A stretch of 64,000 nt of DNA from Phaeobacter sp. A36a-5a. Lineage in GTDB: Bacteria > Pseudomonadota > Alphaproteobacteria > Rhodobacterales > Rhodobacteraceae. The notes below the pieces were generated by a model, which did no database searches, was not told the origin of the DNA, and saw nothing but the letters and a program-made list of their open reading frames with translations. Each line of letters begins with the position of its first letter. The stretch's first letter is position 1. This document shows positions 40,814-49,076 of this stretch, piece after piece. The stretch is taken from positions 62,001-126,000 of the forward strand of contig NZ_JBBLYU010000005.1 of assembly GCF_037911135.1 (NCBI RefSeq). Reading direction: 5' to 3'. The position numbers and the translations under genes are program-made.

Positions 40814-41416
40814 TCAGGCGTGTTGGGTGCAATCCTGGCAGGCCCGCTTTTCCAGCGGGCCGTGGATTGTGAAGCCCATCGGGACGGGGCCGAATTTCCG
40901 CAGGATGGAAAGGCCGAATTTCTCGGCCGCGCAAAGCGTGGTGATGCAGCCGTCGACATTGCCCGCCGCGCAGTCGCGTGCCGCGATGACATTGCTGGAG
41001 ACAAAGCGTCGCTCAACCGTGGCCGGGAGCAGTTTTTCGGGCGCAGGATGGGTCGCGCAGGTCATTGGCTCAGCCCCGGTGCGGGAGGCCAGAACCATGT
41101 TGTCGGTATTCATGATAAATACATCCAGCAATTTCATTTTCTGGATGTGTGCGTAGATGATGGAGTGGAGATGGGGGTAGGCGACAACCCCGACCAATAC
41201 AGCTCCGTCCTGGCAGGCTACACTCTCAGCGGCCTGTTCCATCGTCCGGTGCAATTTAACCGACGCGCCGTGACACCGACGTAATGCCCAGGAAAGAGCC
41301 GCTCGCTCACAATTCGTTCCGGTAGGGCCAAGCGTATGGATCTGTTTAACCCAACCAAAGGTTTCAGATTGCGGAATATAATCATCGTTAATGCTGTTTT
41401 CGATTTGGAGATCCAT
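40814..41416 (-). CDS. tdaC: TdaC, prephenate dehydratase-like protein of TDA biosynthesis
   Basis: A 200-aa protein related to the prephenate dehydratase domain (IHTLGPTGTNCERAAL as in PheA LGPxGTxS, and a final GNVDGCITTLCAAEKFGLSIL). The regulatory ACT domain is absent. Its role in TDA formation is genetically established, while the reaction (dehydration or isomerisation of a ring intermediate) is less certain. ATG 41416 has GGAAAAG upstream. A perfect palindrome 60-81 nt before the start is the probable TdaA site; tdaD and tdaE follow in the same direction. Confidence 0.92.
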   Translation of the reverse strand: MDLQIENSINDDYIPQSETFGWVKQIHTLGPTGTNCERAALSWALRRCHGASVKLHRTMEQAAESVACQDGAVLVGVVAYPHLHSIIYAHIQKMKLLDVFIMNTDNMVLASRTGAEPMTCATHPAPEKLLPATVERRFVSSNVIAARDCAAGNVDGCITTLCAAEKFGLSILRKFGPVPMGFTIHGPLEKRACQDCTQHA

Positions 41417-41475
41417 TGCGTATCTTTTCCGCTATGTGTCGATGCTAATTTTGCAATGACCAAATTTGATCCATT

Positions 41476-41497
41476 TGCTCAAATAGGTATTTGAGCA
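41476..41497. promoter_or_regulatory. Perfect dyad upstream of tdaC, candidate TdaA (LysR) operator
   Basis: Arms TGCTCAAATA (41476-41485) and TATTTGAGCA (41488-41497) are exact reverse complements around a GG centre. The site is 60-81 nt upstream of the tdaC ATG. TdaA is known to bind the tdaC promoter region, and this is the strongest dyad in the gap. A further half-site, GACCAAAT (41458-41465), lies closer to the gene. Confidence 0.65.
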
Positions 41498-41510
41498 TCT
41501 ATTCGAACTA

Positions 41511-41690
41511 TAAATTATATGTGACTTTGATTTTGCCTTTTATCGCGGCAACTCTACTTCATATGCGCTCGCCGAATCTCAGTTCACTGACATCATCGAA
41601 GCGGCAATGGCTTCGCCGAACAATTCGAAAAAACTGATGCTGCTCCTCAGCTATGGTGAGGAACAGTCCATAACTCGAATAATGGCATGA
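41511..41690 (+). pseudogene. Possible gene remnant on the plus strand
   Basis: After a TAA at 41508-41510 a frame runs to TGA 41688-41690 and reads DFDFAFYRGNSTSY, ALAESQFTDIIEAAMASPNN and SKKLMLLLSYGEEQSITRIM. Residue composition and codon use look protein-like with amphipathic helices, but there is no ATG before AAMASP. I recognise no family. It may be the end of a gene whose head was lost, or chance. Confidence 0.25.
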
Positions 41691-41943
41691 AAAGCAGGAA
41701 ACTGGTCGCTCAGCTCACGCGGTTATAGCTGAGGCTCGATCACTTACAGGCGGAAATCTTCCAGACAGGCCTGACCAGTAAGGTGGTGCATAAAAACCGA
41801 AGCAGCCCGCCTCCATCCCACGGTCTGGAAACAGGCTGTAGCTGCGCGCCATATCTCGCACGCCGGGCGAGCTTCCCGACGTGCAGGCAGTATTATAGCG
41901 GTGACGGTCGTCGATGAGAGGAAGCCGACAGCCGGTTGCGGTC

Positions 41944-42636
41944 TCAGCTGGACCGGGTCGGGTCGCGACCAATCCCGCCGAAGAGGTCGAGACAGCGCTC
42001 AAACCAGCTGCCAACGATATCATCACGCTCGAGCAACGGGTTAGATGTGCAGACGTTACACCATTGCAGTGTTCCAAAGAGCGTGTAGTCGGCGTAGGCA
42101 GGCGTTGTGCCTGACAACCAATCCTGCGTGCCGAGCAAGTCACGGACAGGCGCTAGTTTCTCTGGCAGCGCTGCGCGTTCGCCGTCGGCGCCTTCGGCCA
42201 TGGCTTCCAGTGGCATGCCAAACCTGCGCTCACGGGCAGCGCGGAAATAGGCTTGGTCATCGGGCGACATCAGGTTGTGCATATCCATGACAGCAATCGT
42301 GGCAAGGCTGGGATGAAGGACCGTTTTGCAGTAGCTTTCGACAAAACGGGTCAGGGCGATCGCTCCCTTGCCATCAAAAAGATTGGGAGTATCGGTATAG
42401 GTTTCATCCAGATACCGAGCGATATCATAACTTTCTCCCAGCACCGTTTCTCCATCACGCAAGACGGGCACACTGGTAAAGCGACCATCCTCAATAGCAG
42501 TGATGTCGCCAAATGAAACAGGGACAAGATTATATTTCAAATTCTTGTGCTCCAAAGCCATGATGACTTTCCAGACATGTGGCGAATAGTGACGTTTACG
42601 ATCTTCGCCACAAAGGCTATAGAGTTTGCGGTCCAC
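41944..42636 (-). CDS. tdaB: TdaB, glutathione S-transferase-like protein of TDA biosynthesis
   Basis: A 230-aa GST-fold protein: thioredoxin-like N-domain (LYSLCGEDRKRHYSPHVWKVIMALEHKNLKY, then TSVPVLRDGETVLGESYDIARYLDETY with the cis-Pro and the ES glutathione-binding pair) and an all-helical C-domain ending ADYTLFGTLQW. It resembles bacterial beta-etherase-type GSTs. It is required for TDA and is thought to add the sulfur donor thiol to the tropone ring. tdaA lies 187 nt upstream on the same strand. Confidence 0.92.
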   Translation of the reverse strand: MDRKLYSLCGEDRKRHYSPHVWKVIMALEHKNLKYNLVPVSFGDITAIEDGRFTSVPVLRDGETVLGESYDIARYLDETYTDTPNLFDGKGAIALTRFVESYCKTVLHPSLATIAVMDMHNLMSPDDQAYFRAARERRFGMPLEAMAEGADGERAALPEKLAPVRDLLGTQDWLSGTTPAYADYTLFGTLQWCNVCTSNPLLERDDIVGSWFERCLDLFGGIGRDPTRSS

Positions 42637-42706
42637 TGAGGTTCTCCTGTCTGGGAAGTTAGCATCTAAAATTTTCGGCTGATTTAGAATCGCGCTGCTA
42701 TATATA

Positions 42707-42757
42707 ATGAAACCTTACGTCTCATTATGGTTTCATCAATATAGTATTTTGATGAAA
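42707..42757. promoter_or_regulatory. Overlapping ATGAAA dyads upstream of tdaB
   Basis: ATGAAACC (42707-42714) pairs with GGTTTCAT (42729-42736), and TTTCATCAA (42731-42739) pairs with TTGATGAAA (42749-42757). The central TTTCAT is shared, giving three ATGAAA elements in alternating orientation 70-130 nt upstream of the tdaB start. The region is AT-rich with TATATA beside it. It is a plausible regulator-binding cluster for tdaB. Confidence 0.45.
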
Positions 42758-42822
42758 TAACATGGCTTCTATTTGTGATGCTGGCTCAACGGGTGAAACC
42801 ATTTGGCTGGCAATAGAGCTGG

Positions 42823-43713
42823 TCAGGCCGAGATGGCCATCCTATCTGTATCCAGCAGATCGCGAACGGCGCTGATGATGGGGTCTTGAGTGCGGTTGGC
42901 GAGATGAGCGAAGAGAACGCGTGTCGATTTGCGGACTTCTCGCAGCAGAGCGATCTCTCCAGTCGGGGGTTCGGTTCCTGCGCTGCTGACGTGAACCAGA
43001 CCGATGCCAGCACCGCTTGCGATCAAGGCGCGTGTAATAGTCTCATCATCGACATTGATGATCCGGGCGGGTTGAATGCGGTTTTCCTTAAACAGGCGCT
43101 CCGCGATGCGTCCACAACACGAACTATAAGTGGGGTAGATCCAAGGCATAGCCGCCAGCTTGTCCCAGTCAAGGTCCGGACCCGGCGGGACCAGATCAGG
43201 AGCGGCCGCAAGGTAGACGCTGAAACGTGATATTTCGAGGGTTTCAAGGTCATTCTGGGCTTCGTCAGGGTCGATAAAGAAACCTGCATCCAGGCGACCA
43301 TTGCGGATATCGTCCAACACACTTGAAGATGTGCCATGTTGCAGGGCAACTTCGAGATCTGGAAAGTTCTTTGAAAGATCAGCGAGCAGGCGGCTCACCT
43401 CGGTCGACCCCAGGTTGCGCCCGGCGCCGACTCGCAGCTGGCCGGCCAAACGCCCACGCAACCGGGAGGCCTCTTCCAGAAATTTCTGATGATTATCAAG
43501 CAGCTGCCTGGCCTCTACCAGAAGCCGCTGTCCGTCGATGGTGACACTCATCCCGCGCGGTGTACGCTGGAATAGTGTCAGGCCCAGCGTGTCTTCCATC
43601 GTTTTGATATGGGCGCTGACGGCCGGTTGACTGCGAAACAACAGCTCGGACGCGCGCGTGATACTGCCTTCCCTTGCCACTGTGACAAAGGTCTTGAGTT
43701 GACTGATATCCAT
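42823..43713 (-). CDS. tdaA: TdaA, LysR-type activator of TDA genes
   Basis: A 296-aa LysR regulator. The winged HTH is MDISQLKTFVTVAREGSITRASELLFRSQPAVSAHIKTMEDTLGLTLFQRTPRGM, read from ATG 43713, which has AAGGGG upstream; an ATG ten codons earlier is less likely. The effector domain starts about residue 90 (GQLRVGAGRNLGSTEVSRLL) and includes PWIYPTYSSCCGRIAERLF, whose CC pair could sense thiols. TdaA is known to bind the tdaC promoter and activate tdaCDE. It is the first gene of the tda array in this orientation. Confidence 0.92.
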   Translation of the reverse strand: MDISQLKTFVTVAREGSITRASELLFRSQPAVSAHIKTMEDTLGLTLFQRTPRGMSVTIDGQRLLVEARQLLDNHQKFLEEASRLRGRLAGQLRVGAGRNLGSTEVSRLLADLSKNFPDLEVALQHGTSSSVLDDIRNGRLDAGFFIDPDEAQNDLETLEISRFSVYLAAAPDLVPPGPDLDWDKLAAMPWIYPTYSSCCGRIAERLFKENRIQPARIINVDDETITRALIASGAGIGLVHVSSAGTEPPTGEIALLREVRKSTRVLFAHLANRTQDPIISAVRDLLDTDRMAISA

Positions 43714-43996
43714 GGTTACCCCTTCAAATGCCATAGGGCGCATCGAATGCCTGCGCCTCTATTAGATGGCGCGCCACCACCCCTGGCTGACACGCGCGAG
43801 ACAATTTTTATGCCCTCTTTGCGAGAAGTCAAAACAGAAACACCCGCAATGGATGAGTTGGGCTGTATTCCGCCGGTTAGGAGAGAAACGTCATGACGAG
43901 CGCCTTTTTGCCTGCCCTGGATTGCGAGGGGTTCAAAACATTCCTAGCATGAGGCCGACCCGTAACAGTCAGATAACAGTCCGCGCGTTGTTGTTG

Positions 43997-44920
43997 TCAG
44001 CCGACGATCGCTGCACTGTTGCCCATCTTGCGCCAAAGGCTATTCAATGTGGGTTTGGTATTCTCGGTCTCGCGGTACAGACGGACCGAAATTGGCGTGA
44101 CAAACGACTCTCCGCCGGCAAGCGCCAGACGCCCATCGCTCAATTCATCCTCGCACAGCTTGCGCGGCAGCCAGCCAAGGCCGAACCCCTCCAGGATCAT
44201 CGCCTTGACCGAGTTCGCGAGAGAGTTCTGGTTTACAACCAGCAGATTTGGAGGCGAGATTTGCTGGCGCAAGGTGTGATCCAGAACCGATCTCAGCGCG
44301 GATGCGCTGCCATAAGACAGCAGCGGAATCTGTCGTTTGGTATCGCGGCCGAGGTGGAAAAGCGGGTGTCCACCTGCATCCGTTTTTGACACCGGGATGA
44401 ATTCATCCTCTGATAGCGTCAAGTAATCGCATTTGCTGACCTCCAGCGGCGACAGGAAATCCATTGCGGGATGCCAGTAGGTCAGGATCACGTCGCAATA
44501 GCGCTGCTGCAAGGCAGTGACGAATTGATCTGCCGCCCAACTGGTGGAGTTGAGATCGACATCCAACCCGCCGGCCTCCATCAACGGTTCGATATGGTCC
44601 CGGAAATGGGTCATGTAAAGCGACTGAGATGACGCAAAGCGGATGACATTTTCCCCCGCAGCGTCAATCGTTTGGCAGCGTTCCAGCGTCTCGGAATAGG
44701 TGCGTAGGATGATTTTGGCCTGCGATAGAAACACATCCCCAGCAGGCGTCAGCGACAGCGGGAAGGTCTGTCGATTGATCAGCTTCACACCAACCTCATC
44801 CTCCAGGGCGCGGATACGCCTGGAGAATGCGGGTTGGCTGACATTCCGCTCTTCTGCAGCACGCGAAAAATTCTTGTGCGTTGTCAGCGCTTCAAAGTCT
44901 CTGAGCCAGATTATATCCAA
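43997..44920 (-). CDS. LysR-family transcriptional regulator
   Basis: A 307-aa LysR protein: HTH MDIIWLRDFEALTTHKNFSRAAEERNVSQPAFSRRIRALEDEVGVKLINRQ and a periplasmic-binding-like effector domain (VIRFASSQSLYMTHFRDHIEPL to VKAMILEGFGLGWLPRKL). It lies 50 nt downstream of the oligopeptide ABC operon on the same strand and may be its terminal gene. Two LysR-type boxes upstream of that operon (50713-50733 and 50795-50812) are candidate targets, giving a feedback loop. The 250 bases before its neighbour tdaA contain no gene I can support. Confidence 0.88.
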   Translation of the reverse strand: MDIIWLRDFEALTTHKNFSRAAEERNVSQPAFSRRIRALEDEVGVKLINRQTFPLSLTPAGDVFLSQAKIILRTYSETLERCQTIDAAGENVIRFASSQSLYMTHFRDHIEPLMEAGGLDVDLNSTSWAADQFVTALQQRYCDVILTYWHPAMDFLSPLEVSKCDYLTLSEDEFIPVSKTDAGGHPLFHLGRDTKRQIPLLSYGSASALRSVLDHTLRQQISPPNLLVVNQNSLANSVKAMILEGFGLGWLPRKLCEDELSDGRLALAGGESFVTPISVRLYRETENTKPTLNSLWRKMGNSAAIVG

Positions 44921-44970
44921 CTTGCCTAGGTCCGTTCTGGGGTCATCCAGTGGGCCGGGGGTCCCGGTGT

Positions 44971-46005
44971 TTAGCCGTCGAGCCGGTTCTCTTCGACCGC
45001 GTGGCAGGCAACGGTGCTACCATCTGCTTGCCGTAGTGGACGCGGACGCGACTCGCGACATCTAGCATTCGCAAATGCGCAGCGCGTTTGAAAGGGGCAA
45101 CCTTGAGGCAAGTTGATGGGTGTCGGGATTTCGCCCTGCAGCCGGATGTGACTTGGCCCTTCATCCTTGAGCTGTGGCACCGCGGACAACAGCGCCTTGG
45201 TATAGGGGTGTTTGGGGTTTTCAAACAATGTCCGGGTATCGGCCAACTCACACAGCGTACCAAGATAGAGCACCGCAACGCGCGTCCCGAAATGCTCCAC
45301 CACGCTGAGGTCGTGGGTGATGAAGAAATAGGTCAGTCCCCGCTGGTCCTTGGCTTCCAACATCAGGTTCAGAACCTGTGCCTGGATCGAGACATCCAGT
45401 GCCGAAATCGGTTCATCCGCGATGATGAACTCGGGGTCGACAGTCAATGCCCGGGCGATTGCGATCCGCTGGCGCTGGCCACCCGAGAATTCATGCGGAT
45501 AGCGGCTGGACCAGCTCGGATCCACACCAACAGACCGCATGACCTCCGACACTTTATCACGCACTTCGCCACGCGACAGCGACGGATTGTGGTGGCGAAC
45601 GGGTTCTTCCAACGCCTGCTGGATGGTCATGCGCGGGTTCAGGGAGGCATAGGGATTCTGAAAGATCATTTGCATCTTCTTGCGCAGGGGCATCATTTCC
45701 CCGCGCGAGCGATCGTCGATCCGTTGACCATCATAGTGGATTTCGCCGCCGCTGGGCGTCAGCAGCCCGGCAACCAGCCGCGCTACAGTAGATTTTCCGC
45801 AGCCGGATTCACCAACAATACACAACGCTTCGCCACGGTCCGCGGTGAGCGAGACATTGTTGACCGCATGCACCGCGCGTTTCTCACGGGTGATGCGACC
45901 ACCGCGCAGCTTGATGGTTTCTAGAAACCCGCGATCCAATTCAAAGCGTTTCTCAAGATTCTTCAGCTCAAGCAAAGGTTTGCTGTCTTGTATCTGGGTT
46001 GTCAT
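44971..46005 (-). CDS. dppF: Oligopeptide ABC transporter ATP-binding protein (DppF/OppF type)
   Basis: A 344-aa NBD protein with Walker A GESGCGKST, signature FSGGQRQR and Walker B FIIADEPISALD. The C-terminal oligo_HPY extension carries the Cys cluster for a 4Fe-4S-type site (QGCPFQTRCAFANARCRESRPRP). ATG 46005 overlaps the dppD stop as ATGA, with GAGGAGG upstream. Last gene of the SBP-B-C-D-F operon. Confidence 0.92.
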   Translation of the reverse strand: MTTQIQDSKPLLELKNLEKRFELDRGFLETIKLRGGRITREKRAVHAVNNVSLTADRGEALCIVGESGCGKSTVARLVAGLLTPSGGEIHYDGQRIDDRSRGEMMPLRKKMQMIFQNPYASLNPRMTIQQALEEPVRHHNPSLSRGEVRDKVSEVMRSVGVDPSWSSRYPHEFSGGQRQRIAIARALTVDPEFIIADEPISALDVSIQAQVLNLMLEAKDQRGLTYFFITHDLSVVEHFGTRVAVLYLGTLCELADTRTLFENPKHPYTKALLSAVPQLKDEGPSHIRLQGEIPTPINLPQGCPFQTRCAFANARCRESRPRPLRQADGSTVACHAVEENRLDG

Positions 46006-46994
46006 ACGCTTGCCTCCTCAAGGCTGGTATTCTGCAGGCGGGAGACTTCGTGGCAGGCGACCTCAACCTGGCGATAGCTTACTGTTTCCGGCAACACCTT
46101 GCGGCAGTGGTCGACAGCATATTCGCAGCGAGCGCTGAAGGGACAGCCGGGGGGGATGGATGTCAGCCCCGGCATGTTGCCCGGGATCTGTTTCAGTCGT
46201 TGGCCGGGCAGGGTCTGTTGCGGCAACGCGTTGATCAGCCCTTGGGTATAGGGGTGTTGCGGGTCGTTGATAATCTCGCGCGTCGGACCTGCCTCGATCA
46301 GACGACCGGCGTACATGACGAGGGTGCGCTCGGTCATCTGACTGACCACGCCAAGATCATGAGTGATCAGGATCAGGCCAACCTTGTTGGACTGGCAGAG
46401 TTCGAGCAGCAACTCCATGATGTCCGCCTGAATTGTCACATCCAGCGCAGTTGTCGGTTCATCTGCGATGATCAGCTCCGGATCCAGAAGCAGCGCCATC
46501 GCGATGATGATCCGTTGCCGCATGCCGCCGGACAGCTCGTGGGGATATTGGTTCAGCCTTTCTTCGGGCGAGGGGATATAGACCTCCCGCAACTTCAGAA
46601 TAGCGATCTGTTCCGCTTCAGACTGGCTGAGCGAGCGGTGCGCCTTGAGCGTTTCGACCATTTGCTGGCCGATCGTCAGGACCGGGTTCAGAGTGACCAT
46701 CGGATCCTGAAAGATCATCGCCATGCGATTGCCACGGATCGTACGCATCTCGGCGTCGGACAGTTTGACGATATCCTTGCCACCAAAAAGGATCTCACCA
46801 CTGTCGATATATCCGGGCCGGCTGAGAAGGTTCATCAGAGAGAAACCGGTGATGGATTTACCGGCCCCGGATTCACCTACGATGCCCAGACGCTCGCCTT
46901 TTCCAAGGTCGAAGGAAATCTGGTTCAATGCGGTGACGGTGTGATCACGCATCGCAAATTTGACCGTGAGGTCGCGAACGGAAAGCAACGACAT
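46002..46994 (-). CDS. dppD: Oligopeptide ABC transporter ATP-binding protein (DppD/OppD type)
   Basis: A 330-aa NBD protein with Walker A GESGAGKS, signature LSGGMRQR and Walker B LIIADEPTTALD. The C-terminal PPGCPFSARCEYAVDHCRK cluster is typical of OppD/DppD. It forms the ATPase pair with the downstream DppF-type protein. It starts 5 nt after the permease stop. Confidence 0.92.
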   Translation of the reverse strand: MSLLSVRDLTVKFAMRDHTVTALNQISFDLGKGERLGIVGESGAGKSITGFSLMNLLSRPGYIDSGEILFGGKDIVKLSDAEMRTIRGNRMAMIFQDPMVTLNPVLTIGQQMVETLKAHRSLSQSEAEQIAILKLREVYIPSPEERLNQYPHELSGGMRQRIIIAMALLLDPELIIADEPTTALDVTIQADIMELLLELCQSNKVGLILITHDLGVVSQMTERTLVMYAGRLIEAGPTREIINDPQHPYTQGLINALPQQTLPGQRLKQIPGNMPGLTSIPPGCPFSARCEYAVDHCRKVLPETVSYRQVEVACHEVSRLQNTSLEEASV

Positions 46995-46999
46995 CGCTA

Positions 47000-47947
47000 T
47001 TATCCTTTGTAGAGTTTCGGGTTCAGCACGTCACGCATCCAGTCACCCAAGAGGTTGATGACAAGAACGAGGACAACGAGAACCACACCGGGGATGGCGG
47101 TGATCCACCAGCTGCCGGAGAAGATATAGTCAAAACCGGAGGAGATCAGCGATCCGAGCGAGGGCTGACTGGGGGGCATCCCAAGACCCAGGAAGCTGAG
47201 TGACGCCTCGGAAATAATCGCATTCGCCACCTGCACCGTCGAAATCACAAAGATCGGCGACAGCGAGTTCGGCAGAATATGCCGCACCATAATCCGCATC
47301 GGGCCGAAGCCCAGCACGCGGGCGCTGTCGATATATTCCTTCTTTTTCTCAGCAAGAACAGTGGCGCGTACCGTTCGGGCATATTGCGGCCATTCGGCGA
47401 CGCCGATCACTGCAATCAGGAAGTAGATCGCATATTGGTTGAAGGTCTCGCTGCCAAACATCGCCTGTGTCACCGCGAGGAAGATGATAGCGACCATCAA
47501 CGTCGAGAAAGACAGCTGGATATCGGCAAAGCGCATCAGAAGGCTGTCGAGCCGCCCACCGACATAGCCGGCCACCAACCCGATTGAGATCCCGAGGAAG
47601 GCTTGCAAGGCGACGGCGCAAAGACCGATCAGCAGGGACAGGCGGGTGCCGTAGAGGATCGTCGACCACAGATCCCGTCCCTGATCATCGGTGCCAAACA
47701 CGAACTGGGGGTCGGCTCCGTCAATCCAGGCTGGCGGGTATTCGCTGTTCATAATGTCGATCTGGGCCGGATCATAGGGATCAAACGGTGCCAGCACCGG
47801 TGCCAGGATCGAGGCGAGGGTGATGACCATGAACACCGCAAAGGATACCATCGCCACGGGGTTGCGCCGAAAGCTGTAGCCCATGTTGGAGTTCCACAGG
47901 CGACTAAACCGCGACGGGGTGGTTTGGTTTGTACTAAGGCTGCTCAT
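47000..47947 (-). CDS. dppC: Oligopeptide ABC transporter permease (DppC type)
   Basis: A 315-aa permease with an N-terminal cytoplasmic segment and helix FRRNPVAMVSFAVFMVITLASILAPVLAPFDPYDP. FVFGTDDQGRDLWSTILYGTRLSL and the EAA loop KKEYIDSARVLGFGPMRIMVRHILPNSL follow. ATG 47947 overlaps the dppB stop (ATGA). Confidence 0.92.
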   Translation of the reverse strand: MSSLSTNQTTPSRFSRLWNSNMGYSFRRNPVAMVSFAVFMVITLASILAPVLAPFDPYDPAQIDIMNSEYPPAWIDGADPQFVFGTDDQGRDLWSTILYGTRLSLLIGLCAVALQAFLGISIGLVAGYVGGRLDSLLMRFADIQLSFSTLMVAIIFLAVTQAMFGSETFNQYAIYFLIAVIGVAEWPQYARTVRATVLAEKKKEYIDSARVLGFGPMRIMVRHILPNSLSPIFVISTVQVANAIISEASLSFLGLGMPPSQPSLGSLISSGFDYIFSGSWWITAIPGVVLVVLVLVINLLGDWMRDVLNPKLYKG

Positions 47948-48924
47948 GCGCCCATCCTCGCAATATTGACTGTTGGATTGACGAGCCCATAGATCAGGTC
48001 GACGATTGTGTTGGTCACCACAAAGATGAAGCCCACAATGATGAGATATGCCACGATCAACGGGGTATCGACGCGGTTCACCGCCTCAAGGAACATGAAC
48101 CCCATGCCTGGCCACTGGAAGACGGTCTCCGTCAGGATAGTGTAGGCGACCATAGTTCCGATCTGCACACCACCAACGGTGATCACCGGCAACAAGGTAT
48201 TCTTCAGCGCATGCACAAAATAGATGCGTCCGGGGCGGATGCCCTTGGCTCGGGCATATTTCACGTATTCGCTTTGCAGCACTTCCATCATCTCAGCCCG
48301 GATCAGGCGTACGAACAGCGGCAGCATGATCGATGCCAGCGCGACCGAAGGCAGCAGGATGTGCACCCAGCCATCTGCGGTCGCAAAATTAGTTTCCCAA
48401 TAGCCAAAGACATGCACCACATCGCCCCGCCCGTAAGATGGGAACCATCCGAGTTCCACCGAGAAGACAAAAATCATCAGGATTGCGGTCAGGAAAACCG
48501 GGATCGAGATACCGACAATCGAGACTCCCATGATCAAGCGGCTGAAGAACGCATTCGGTTTGATCGCTGTATAAACGCCCAAGGGTACGGAGAGGCCGAC
48601 GATGATCAGGGTTGCACCCATAACCAGTTCCAAAGTGGCGGGCAGCTTCTTCAGGATCACGTCGAGCGCGGGTTCTTTGAAGAAATAGCTGGTGCCGAGG
48701 TCGCCCTGAAGGGCATTTCCAAGAAATCGGATGTACTGTGTCACGAAACTGTCGTTCAGACCCAATTCGTCGCGCAGTTGCTGGCGGACCTCTTCCGAAA
48801 CGGACTGACCGACCAGTTCGCGCAGGGGGTCGCCGAGATTGTCCTGGATGGCAAAGCCGATCAGCGAGATGGCAAACATCACCGCGATAGCCTGAAACAC
48901 GCGTTTCACGAGGTAGGCGAGCAT
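47944..48924 (-). CDS. dppB: Oligopeptide ABC transporter permease (DppB type)
   Basis: A 326-aa permease starting MLAYLVKRVFQAIAVMFAISLIGFAIQ, with the conserved periplasmic domain containing QLRDELGLNDSFVTQYIRFLGNALQGDLGTSYFF. The EAA loop is SEYVKYARAKGIRPGRIYFVHALKNTLLPVITVGG. It is 152 nt downstream of the binding-protein gene, with a GC-rich hairpin in between. Confidence 0.92.
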   Translation of the reverse strand: MLAYLVKRVFQAIAVMFAISLIGFAIQDNLGDPLRELVGQSVSEEVRQQLRDELGLNDSFVTQYIRFLGNALQGDLGTSYFFKEPALDVILKKLPATLELVMGATLIIVGLSVPLGVYTAIKPNAFFSRLIMGVSIVGISIPVFLTAILMIFVFSVELGWFPSYGRGDVVHVFGYWETNFATADGWVHILLPSVALASIMLPLFVRLIRAEMMEVLQSEYVKYARAKGIRPGRIYFVHALKNTLLPVITVGGVQIGTMVAYTILTETVFQWPGMGFMFLEAVNRVDTPLIVAYLIIVGFIFVVTNTIVDLIYGLVNPTVNIARMGA

Positions 48925-49040
48925 GTTGGAGTTACCTTGTATCAGTCACTTGTTGATGGGCACAACGCCATTGACGCCCGACGGGCGGCAGGGACATGCC
49001 CATAAAGAAGTGGTGAAAATCTGGGAATTGGTGGCAAATC

Positions 49041-49067
49041 GGCCGGGGCAGCGACGCCGCCCCGGCC
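49041..49067. terminator. GC-rich hairpin between binding protein and permease genes
   Basis: Arms GGCCGGGGC (49041-49049) and GCCCCGGCC (49059-49067) form a very stable stem 10 nt after the leftward binding-protein stop. Such intercistronic hairpins are known to let the binding protein be made in excess by stabilising its mRNA or by partial termination; which applies here is not known. Confidence 0.6.
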
Positions 49068-49076
49068 TAAGAGTTA

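Larger units (their letters stand above)
41417..41943. other. Long tdaB-tdaC intergenic region
   Basis: A gap of 527 bases between tdaB and tdaC on the same strand. It holds the operator-like dyad at 41476-41497, a small inverted repeat (TCCTCA 41644-41649 / TGAGGA 41657-41662) and, on the plus strand, a coding-like stretch without a start (41511-41690). The length alone suggests that tdaC has its own promoter. Confidence 0.6.

Noticed and set aside
41715-41852. Possible 45-aa minus-strand peptide downstream of tdaB
   Set aside because: No ribosome site and no recognisable features; it is the tail of an out-of-frame shadow of tdaB.
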